A stretch of 11,823 nucleotides of DNA from Candidatus Pacearchaeota archaeon (lineage in GTDB: Archaea > Nanobdellota > Nanobdellia > Pacearchaeales > GW2011-AR1), in assembly GCA_002688335.1 (NCBI GenBank), contig NZCQ01000060.1, forward strand, positions 1 through 11,823, written 5' to 3'. Numbering within the stretch: position 1 is the first letter of the stretch; the number at the start of each line of letters is the position of its first letter. The position numbers were made by a program, and so were the translations under genes. The notes under the pieces were generated by a model, which saw nothing but the letters and a program-made list of their open reading frames with translations, did not search any database and was not told the DNA's origin. Below, piece after piece: positions 6,130-10,591 of the stretch.

Positions 6130-6180
6130 CCTCACAACCAAATCCTTCGACCCGCCCACCCTCCCTTAAGAGTTGTAAAG
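6130..6180 (-). repeat. G-rich repeated element, copy B (5' region of the TFE gene)
   Basis: This is the second copy of the element seen at 1326-1379. On the minus strand 6165-6151 reads GGGAGGGTGGGCGGG, four G-triplets with one-base loops, a canonical G-quadruplex pattern. It ends 15 bp before the TFE ATG. TATGAAAT occurs on both sides (6119-6126 and 6184-6191) and might be a target duplication if the element is mobile, though AT-rich octamers recur easily. Confidence 0.7.
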
Positions 6181-7188
6181 ATATATGAAATGTAGGATTA
6201 GATCGAAATTAGGCTTTTTATAGGTTATGTTTCCGAAGCACAGTCCGAAGTCATCTAAAACCACAATTATCACAAAAAAATAATCGATCTGTGTTTGCAC
6301 AGATCCCGTTTCATTATCAAACTTGACATTCATTCTGATATTATACAATAAGACATGCCAGCCCATCTCTCGCTTCTTCATAAAAGGCAATCTACTACGT
6401 AACTTCAAATCCTGAACTCGCTTCATTGATGAGAAAACCGATTCTACAATTGGCCTACGATTGTAAACTCCCTTATTGGCCTGATAGTTAGCTTCCTTTC
6501 TCCGCCTCTTATAATTATTCTGTCTACACTTTCCTTTATACTCTTTTGGCGGTGAGATGAAGTTGTTTTGTTTAGCTTTAGCTAGCTCTTCATACTTGTA
6601 ATCTGGATAGCCTTTATCTCCAACAAACTTAACTCTACTTAGCTTCGTTCTTCTTATTAGTTTCTTACCAACATAAGTGTCACTCCGATTCCTAAGTGAG
6701 AACGAGTAGTCTATTATGTGTTTTTTACCTAGAGTATCGACGATGGCATCCAATTTATTGAACGGTCTCTTAGTTCTGAGCTTGAAATCCTTTCTCCGCT
6801 TATCGTAGTAAGGTGATCTGTAATTAGATGGAATTCCGGTTCCGTCAATTGCAGCGATCTTAAGATCGCTTGTGTCAGTTACAAGTTCCTGCAACTTTCT
6901 TATTAGATTCATGCCAAATAACTTTAGCCAGTCATGTAGCGTACTCTTACCTGGGATTTTCCTTAAGTCTAACCATGAAGACCACTTCTCTTCGGGCAAC
7001 TCTTCAACAAAGGTTCTTAGAGATTTCTTACTCTTCCTGAATAAGATTACCAAGGATATCCTCTGATAGTTTGTAAAGTCTTTAGTGCCGTAATGATTGA
7101 AATGATTCGGCAATCCCGAATCATGGAAAAGTTTAATTAGTTGTTTTTGTGTCTTATTATTGATTCGAGTGAGTTGTTTTTGTATCAT
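6166..7188 (-). CDS. DDE transposase (IS4/IS5 superfamily), 340 aa with host-encoded tail
   Basis: This cut-and-paste transposase has an RNase H-like catalytic core. The acidic triad is Asp115 (AAIDGTG), Asp191 (FVGDKGY) and Glu249. The last lies in an exact Y-x2-R-x3-E-x6-K signature (Tyr242, Arg245, Glu249, Lys256). The N-terminal region is likely the DNA-binding part. Codon and base use (more C-ending codons) differs from the strongly purine-rich neighbours, in keeping with transfer. The conserved fold seems to end near residue 290. The frame then reads through a terminator-like hairpin and crosses the inferred element end after codon 317, so the last 23 residues and the stop come from flanking DNA. 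The catalytic core looks intact. Confidence 0.85.
   Translation of the reverse strand: MIQKQLTRINNKTQKQLIKLFHDSGLPNHFNHYGTKDFTNYQRISLVILFRKSKKSLRTFVEELPEEKWSSWLDLRKIPGKSTLHDWLKLFGMNLIRKLQELVTDTSDLKIAAIDGTGIPSNYRSPYYDKRRKDFKLRTKRPFNKLDAIVDTLGKKHIIDYSFSLRNRSDTYVGKKLIRRTKLSRVKFVGDKGYPDYKYEELAKAKQNNFISPPKEYKGKCRQNNYKRRRKEANYQANKGVYNRRPIVESVFSSMKRVQDLKLRSRLPFMKKREMGWHVLLYNIRMNVKFDNETGSVQTQIDYFFVIIVVLDDFGLCFGNITYKKPNFDLILHFIYLYNS
6215..6222 (-). promoter_or_regulatory. TATA-like box for the TFE gene
   Basis: TATAAAAA within CCTATAAAAAGCC on the minus strand. A start about 27 bp downstream falls near 6191, just ahead of element B, giving a leader of about 75 nt that contains the element. It lies between the insertion sequence and the element, so the insertion has not removed it. 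Confidence 0.5.
6228..6237. repeat. Target-site duplication, left copy
   Basis: TGTTTCCGAA, identical to 7244-7253 and directly abutting the inferred inverted terminal repeat. Confidence 0.6.
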
Positions 7189-7243
7189 AACTAATTCAAA
7201 TCACTCGGACATAATTATTTTTCGGTTAAACTCCGGACAAAGC
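6238..7243 (-). mobile_element. DDE insertion sequence, about 1,006 bp (IS4/IS5-type)
   Basis: Boundaries are set by a 10-bp direct repeat TGTTTCCGAA at 6228-6237 and 7244-7253, the likely target duplication. Immediately inside are imperfect inverted ends: GCACAGTCCGAAGTC (6238-6252) and, read inward on the minus strand, GCTTTGTCCGGAGTT (7243-7229), 10 of 15 matching with GTCCG in common. A further GTCCGAGT lies inside the right end. A 10-bp duplication and the YREK motif of the transposase agree better with the IS4 family than with most IS5 groups. The end positions are inferred; an empty site would settle them. Confidence 0.65.
6274..6305 (-). terminator. Terminator-like hairpin inside the insertion sequence
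   Basis: GATCTGTG (6286-6293) and CACAGATC (6298-6305) pair perfectly over eight bases around a 4-base loop. On the minus strand, the direction of the transposase, a run of seven T follows shortly after (6280-6274). It overlaps the 3' part of the transposase reading frame (residues about 295-305) and would shield the downstream TFE gene from transposase transcription. Confidence 0.55.
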
Positions 7244-7253
7244 TGTTTCCGAA
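7244..7253. repeat. Target-site duplication, right copy
   Basis: TGTTTCCGAA, the partner of 6228-6237. The insertion point lies about 15-25 bp upstream of the TATA-like box of the gene at 7309, leaving that promoter intact. Confidence 0.6.
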
Positions 7254-7267
7254 AGTTTTTGCAAATG

Positions 7268-7276
7268 TTTTTAAAT
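7268..7276 (+). promoter_or_regulatory. TATA-like box for the gene at 7309
   Basis: TTTTTAAAT is centred about 37 bp before the ATG. A start near 7298 would leave a leader of about 10 nt holding the ribosome binding site. Confidence 0.5.
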
Positions 7277-7299
7277 TGATTAATCTTAATAGTTAAAAA

Positions 7300-7306
7300 G
7301 GTGATG
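7300..7306 (+). promoter_or_regulatory. Ribosome binding site of the gene at 7309
   Basis: GGTGATG immediately before the ATG at 7309 matches the archaeal Shine-Dalgarno consensus, with very tight spacing. Confidence 0.6.
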
Positions 7307-7308
7307 AG

Positions 7309-7914
7309 ATGGGTTGGTTTAGTAGAAAGAAAAAGGATGAAGAGGTTAAGTTGCCAGAGCTTTCTGGATCTAGTGAATTACCTCGTTTGCCTGATTTGAA
7401 TGATAATGCATTATTGAATGCTGATAAGGTTGAGGGAGGTTTGCCTGATTTAAAAGTAGAGGATCATGTTGGTGGGGATTCTATTGGGGGTGGAGGAAAT
7501 GTTGAATCTTTGGGATCTTCAATGATTGCTGAGGGTAAAGTTAGTCCTCCTCCGGTCATGCATGATGATAAGAATGAAGTCCCAATTTTGGCTGAACCTG
7601 TTAGTATGATTGAAGAAAGGATGGATGAGCCTATGATGAGTAAACCTATGGAAAGTCAACCATTACCTTCTAGTTCTGTCAAGGGTAAATCTTCTAGTAA
7701 GGAGATTTACGTTAGGCTGGATAAGTTTCAGACTACTCAGGATGCTATTGAGGAAATAAAGGAGAAGATTATGGAAGTTGAGAAGACTTTAGATAAGATA
7801 AAGGGAATAAAAGACAAGGAAGAGAAAGAGCTGCATGATTGGGAAAGAGAGATTGGAGTTATGAAATCTAAAATTGATTTTATTGATTCTAATTTGTTTA
7901 GTAAAGTTGGATGA
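7309..7914 (+). CDS. Basic-headed, disordered protein with C-terminal coiled coil, 201 aa
   Basis: No named family is recognised. The protein starts MGWFSRKKKDEE, a short aromatic-basic head, continues with a long low-complexity region rich in Pro, Gly, Ser, Met and acidic residues (about 13-130) containing the partial repeats LPELSG, LPRLPDL and LPDLKV, and ends in a charged alpha-helical coiled coil (about 131-195, from KEIYVRLDKFQTTQDAIEEI on). Similar designs are common as hypothetical proteins in Woesearchaeota/Pacearchaeota. No transmembrane segment is seen; the head could associate with membranes. A Shine-Dalgarno site and promoter support the start. The stop overlaps a following ATG (ATGA). 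Confidence 0.75.
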   Translation: MGWFSRKKKDEEVKLPELSGSSELPRLPDLNDNALLNADKVEGGLPDLKVEDHVGGDSIGGGGNVESLGSSMIAEGKVSPPPVMHDDKNEVPILAEPVSMIEERMDEPMMSKPMESQPLPSSSVKGKSSSKEIYVRLDKFQTTQDAIEEIKEKIMEVEKTLDKIKGIKDKEEKELHDWEREIGVMKSKIDFIDSNLFSKVG

Positions 7915-8033
7915 TCCTTGGTAAGATGGAGGGAGGTAAAATTGCGGAGCAGAAACTCAGGAAAGGTGATTTGTTAGGAAAACCTGGGTTTTCATACGAG
8001 AATGGAAACAAGACATGTAAGAATTGGTTATGA
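7911..8033 (+). CDS. Possible 40-aa small protein, ATGA-coupled
   Basis: The ATG at 7911 overlaps the previous stop in ATGA, the classic arrangement for coupled translation, and the frame runs 40 codons to TGA at 8031-8033. The product is basic and Gly/Lys-rich (includes MEGGKIAEQKLRKGD) with one Cys and no recognisable motif. Its 3' end overlaps the start of the next gene (8002) by 32 bases in another frame. It could be a real small protein, or simply the stretch that brings terminating ribosomes to the 8002 start. Low confidence. Confidence 0.35.
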   Translation: MILGKMEGGKIAEQKLRKGDLLGKPGFSYENGNKTCKNWL

Positions 8034-8322
8034 TGAAGCACTTAGATCTAAAAGGAATTTGTTAAATTCTGAAATAAATTTGTTACAAATAACCAAATCA
8101 ATTCGTAATTATCGTTTATTTAGGAAGAAAGAATTTACTGCTAGGAATAAATTAAAAAGCCAGATGAAATCTTTGAGATTAAAATTTAATTTATTAGCTT
8201 CTACCTTTCCAGAACAAGAAAAGGTTAAGACTAAGAAGGTTGTTAAGAAAGAGGATAAAGTTAGTAGGGATGTTCAAGAAGAATTGGAAGAGATCAAGAG
8301 GAAGTTGGAGAATTTGAGTTAG
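8002..8322 (+). CDS. Basic coiled-coil protein, 106 aa, unknown function
   Basis: The product is strongly helical and basic. Residues about 12-70 are rich in Arg/Lys/Leu/Asn, then a Lys-rich hinge (KTKKVVKKEDK), then a short acidic coiled coil (about 88-105, QEELEEIKRKLENL). There are no Cys residues and no transmembrane segment. No Shine-Dalgarno site precedes the ATG, so it may be translated by coupling to the upstream frame. It forms a likely operon with the gene at 7309. No family assigned. Confidence 0.6.
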   Translation: METRHVRIGYDEALRSKRNLLNSEINLLQITKSIRNYRLFRKKEFTARNKLKSQMKSLRLKFNLLASTFPEQEKVKTKKVVKKEDKVSRDVQEELEEIKRKLENLS

Positions 8323-8353
8323 TACTTATTTTTGATGAAAATTTCTGAGAAAG

Positions 8354-8361
8354 TTTAAATA
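8354..8361 (+). promoter_or_regulatory. TATA-like box of the pyrimidine operon
   Basis: TTTAAATA is centred about 25 bp before the ATG at 8383, which suggests a leaderless transcript and supports that ATG over the upstream TTG/ATG alternatives. Confidence 0.55.
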
Positions 8362-8382
8362 TGTTTGTTGTTATTTAGGTTT

Positions 8383-9324
8383 ATGAAAAATCATCCTAGA
8401 ATATCTGAGTTGCTTGTTGAAACAGGAGCATATAGAGATTTAGATGAACCAGTTATCTTAGCTTCTGGGCAGTTAGGAATTTTTTATGTTAATACAGAGA
8501 AACTTTGTCAGGATGGAGGAGAGTTTAATCGATATGGTAATGATTCTTGGGCAATGATAGAGCATGCTTTGAAGATGACTGATGAACATCCTACTTTTAA
8601 TGAAGTGATTGATATATTAACAGGAAGAGTGAGAGCCGAGATGATTGATTCTGAAGGGTTCAGTAATAGAGCTACTACTTTAATTTCTGGAGGACAGAGA
8701 AGAGATTGGTTATTTTCCGGGCCAGTAGCTAAAAAGTTGAATTTAAGTCACCTTTCCTTGTATAAGGGTGGGAAGACAGAGTTAATTAGTTTTTTGGAAG
8801 GCAATCCTGTGGAGATTATGGGGGCTGTTGAAGATTTAGATAACTATGATTCCTTCCATCTTTCTGATTTATTGACAGAAGGTAGTAGTGCTTATAGGAA
8901 TAATAATGGGGTGGAAGCAGGATGGATTCCATGGCAAAGGAAGAAAGGAATAAATATCAATAATTTGGCGACGGTTGTAACAAGGTTGCAAGGAGGAGAG
9001 GAAAATTTGAAGGGGCGGGGTGTTCAGACGCATGCTTTTGTTGCGATAGATGAAGATTTTTTAAGAGAATATTCAGGAAATGCAGAAGTTGCAATTGATT
9101 ATACTAAGGATCCAACGGCATGGAGTACTTCATATTTACAGGAGAATGGAGCATTGGCTTTAGTTGGTAGTTTTGATCCAGAAGGAGGAAAGTTGGATAA
9201 GGCTAGGAAGTTTATTGATAGATATGGAAGTGTTTTGAGAGAGAGTGGAAAGTTGCCTGAATTAGAAGGTGAAGTTGAAAGGAAATATAGTGTGACTTTG
9301 GGAGAATTGGTGGAGAAAGAATGA
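8383..9324 (+). CDS. Orotate phosphoribosyltransferase-like protein, long form, 313 aa
   Basis: Predicted to convert orotate and PRPP into OMP, the step before the neighbouring PyrF. The sequence resembles OPRTs: ASGQLGIFYVN at 27-37 (orotate-side motif, compare ASGKxSxFY), SGGQRRDWLFSGPVA at 102-116, and a PRPP-loop-like HLSDLLTEGSSAYR at 159-172. The loop departs from the usual (D/E)D..TTG pattern. At 313 residues it is about 100 longer than ordinary OPRT, with a C-terminal half I cannot assign. The stop overlaps the pyrF start (ATGA), strong support for a shared pathway. I infer, without alignment, that this belongs to the divergent OPRT group seen in CPR/DPANN genomes. Confidence 0.7.
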   Translation: MKNHPRISELLVETGAYRDLDEPVILASGQLGIFYVNTEKLCQDGGEFNRYGNDSWAMIEHALKMTDEHPTFNEVIDILTGRVRAEMIDSEGFSNRATTLISGGQRRDWLFSGPVAKKLNLSHLSLYKGGKTELISFLEGNPVEIMGAVEDLDNYDSFHLSDLLTEGSSAYRNNNGVEAGWIPWQRKKGININNLATVVTRLQGGEENLKGRGVQTHAFVAIDEDFLREYSGNAEVAIDYTKDPTAWSTSYLQENGALALVGSFDPEGGKLDKARKFIDRYGSVLRESGKLPELEGEVERKYSVTLGELVEKE

Positions 9325-10079
9325 CATTAACAGATAAGGAACAAGAGGCTAGAAAAAGAGTGTGTTTGGCATTGGATGTTCGTGATGTTAATGAGGCTCT
9401 AAATCTTAGTGGGGAGTTATCGGATTATGTTGGCACTTTTAAGGTTGGAAAGCAATTGCACACTGTTGCATGTAATCAAGGAGTTCCAATTTTAAAGGAA
9501 ATTTATTCTAGAGGAGGATCTACTTTTTTAGATCTGAAACTACATGATACTCCGAATACTGCTTATGAAACAGCTTATGCTTCAGTAGTGGATGGAGTTT
9601 ATGTATTCAATGTTCATGTTGCTGGAGGAGAGGAGATGTGTAAGAAGGCTGTTCAAGGGGCTGAAGATGGGGCTGGTTTTACTCAGATAGAACGGCCCAA
9701 GGTAATAGGAGTTACGGCCTTAACTAGTTTGTCTGATGAAGATTTAGAGGAACAAGGTTTGGGAATCAGTTATGATGATTTAGTTAGGAGGAGGACTGAA
9801 CTTGCTAGAAATTGGGGTTTGGATGGAATTGTTTGCCCCGCAAATAAAGCTGGAGATTTAGAAAAGGAATTTGGTTCTGATTTTATCTATGTGACTCCGG
9901 GAATAAAATGGGCTGGGAAGCAAGGGGCTGGTCAAAAGCAATTGTATACTCCTGATAGGGCTGTGCAGGATTGTAGTAATTCTATATTGGTTGTTGGGAG
10001 TGCTATTACAAAAGCTGAAAATAGAAGAGAAACAGCTTATGAAATATTGAAGGCGATGGCCCCTAACATGTCTGTCTGA
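9321..10079 (+). CDS. pyrF: Orotidine 5'-phosphate decarboxylase, 252 aa
   Basis: Catalyses OMP to UMP, the last step of de novo UMP synthesis. It has the expected TIM-barrel motifs: LALDV (Asp19), FKVGK (Lys41), and the catalytic DLKLHD block with Asp71, Lys73 and Asp76, plus VTPGIKW. Length matches the bacterial-type enzyme. At the phosphate-binding end of the barrel most relatives have VxGRxI; here it reads VGSAIT (near 225-230), so the usual Arg is Ser, and Arg235/Arg236 nearby might compensate. Translation is probably coupled to the upstream OPRT-like gene through ATGA. Confidence 0.9.
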   Translation: MTLTDKEQEARKRVCLALDVRDVNEALNLSGELSDYVGTFKVGKQLHTVACNQGVPILKEIYSRGGSTFLDLKLHDTPNTAYETAYASVVDGVYVFNVHVAGGEEMCKKAVQGAEDGAGFTQIERPKVIGVTALTSLSDEDLEEQGLGISYDDLVRRRTELARNWGLDGIVCPANKAGDLEKEFGSDFIYVTPGIKWAGKQGAGQKQLYTPDRAVQDCSNSILVVGSAITKAENRRETAYEILKAMAPNMSV

Positions 10080-10090
10080 ATGCTAGATTT

Positions 10091-10098
10091 TTTAAATA
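10091..10098 (+). promoter_or_regulatory. TATA-like box for the 27-aa peptide gene
   Basis: TTTAAATA is centred about 24 bp before the ATG at 10118, the same spacing as at the pyrimidine operon. Confidence 0.5.
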
Positions 10099-10117
10099 CT
10101 CTTTCTTATTAGTGGTT

Positions 10118-10201
10118 ATGGATTGGAAAGATCTGATATTATGGATTTTAGGTATAATGGTTATAGTAACAATAATTGTAGAAATGATTAGAGGTTTTTA
10201 A
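10118..10201 (+). CDS. 27-aa single-helix membrane peptide
   Basis: A short charged start (MDWKD) is followed by one hydrophobic helix of about 18 residues rich in Ile/Val, then EMIRGF and TAA. Own TATA-like box at leaderless spacing. The reading frame fits exactly between the pyrF end and the palindromic region. Similar in design to the 34-aa peptide at 4017-4121. Function unknown; it could be a regulatory or scaffold micropeptide of a membrane complex, but the sequence gives no hint which. Confidence 0.55.
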   Translation: MDWKDLILWILGIMVIVTIIVEMIRGF

Positions 10202-10223
10202 TATCAAAAAACAATGGGCCATT

Positions 10224-10244
10224 ACACCCTAAAGGGCGTGGTTT
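10224..10244. repeat. Palindromic repeat, copy 1
   Basis: This follows the pattern ACACCYTAAARGGYGTGGTT, also found 58 bp downstream at 10282-10302 in the same orientation. The hairpin is slightly imperfect (CACCCT against AGGGCGTG). Together the two copies resemble the paired hairpins at the ends of short IS200/IS605-derived elements. Confidence 0.55.
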
Positions 10245-10271
10245 GGTACAATCCCTTGTTTTTAGGATCTA

Positions 10272-10313
10272 GAGTAATCCCACACCTTAAAAGGTGTGGT
10301 TTCCTGATTACTC
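10272..10313. repeat. Palindromic repeat, copy 2, with outer arms
   Basis: The core ACACCTTAAAAGGTGT (10282-10297) is a perfect palindrome. The outer arms GAGTAATC (10272-10279) and GATTACTC (10306-10313) are also perfectly complementary, giving one long stem with a small asymmetric bulge. The hairpin ends two bases before the ATG at 10316, so as RNA it would control access to that start. Confidence 0.65.
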
Positions 10314-10315
10314 AG

Positions 10316-10588
10316 ATGATAAAAATAGAGAATATTATTGTTTGGATATTATTCATTTTATCTGTGATCACTTTTTTTTGGTATTTGTTTGGAAATTCTC
10401 CAACTTTTGAACAGTCAATAACAATTGCGGCAATGGCCTTGTTGTTTACATTAGCATTAAAAGTTGGGGGCCATGGAGCAAGATTGTTTCATGTTGAGAG
10501 AAGGCTAGAAAAGCTAGATAGGTTGGAGGAAAGTTTTATTAAATTAGGTTCTGATTTCAAAGAGTATATGATTAAACATCGTGATTGA
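10316..10588 (+). CDS. Small membrane protein with C-terminal coiled coil, 90 aa
   Basis: Two hydrophobic helices (about residues 5-23 and 31-48, separated by GNSPTFEQ) are followed by a basic and acidic helical tail (about 50-90) with ERRLEKLDRLEESFIKLGSDFKEYM, likely a cytoplasmic coiled coil. I start it at the ATG at 10316 and not at 10214 because the upstream 34 codons translate palindromic repeat DNA. No Shine-Dalgarno site is visible. It recalls small membrane proteins common in Woesearchaeota/Pacearchaeota, but I cannot name a family. alaS begins three bases after its stop, so cotranscription is likely. Confidence 0.65.
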   Translation: MIKIENIIVWILFILSVITFFWYLFGNSPTFEQSITIAAMALLFTLALKVGGHGARLFHVERRLEKLDRLEESFIKLGSDFKEYMIKHRD

Positions 10589-10591
10589 CAA

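Noticed and set aside
6139..6155. Possible tRNA T-arm (GGGTCGAAGGATTT on the minus strand)
   Set aside because: The flanks do not pair as a T-stem and no acceptor, D or anticodon arm can be drawn; the other copies change the same bases freely. No tRNA found in the window.
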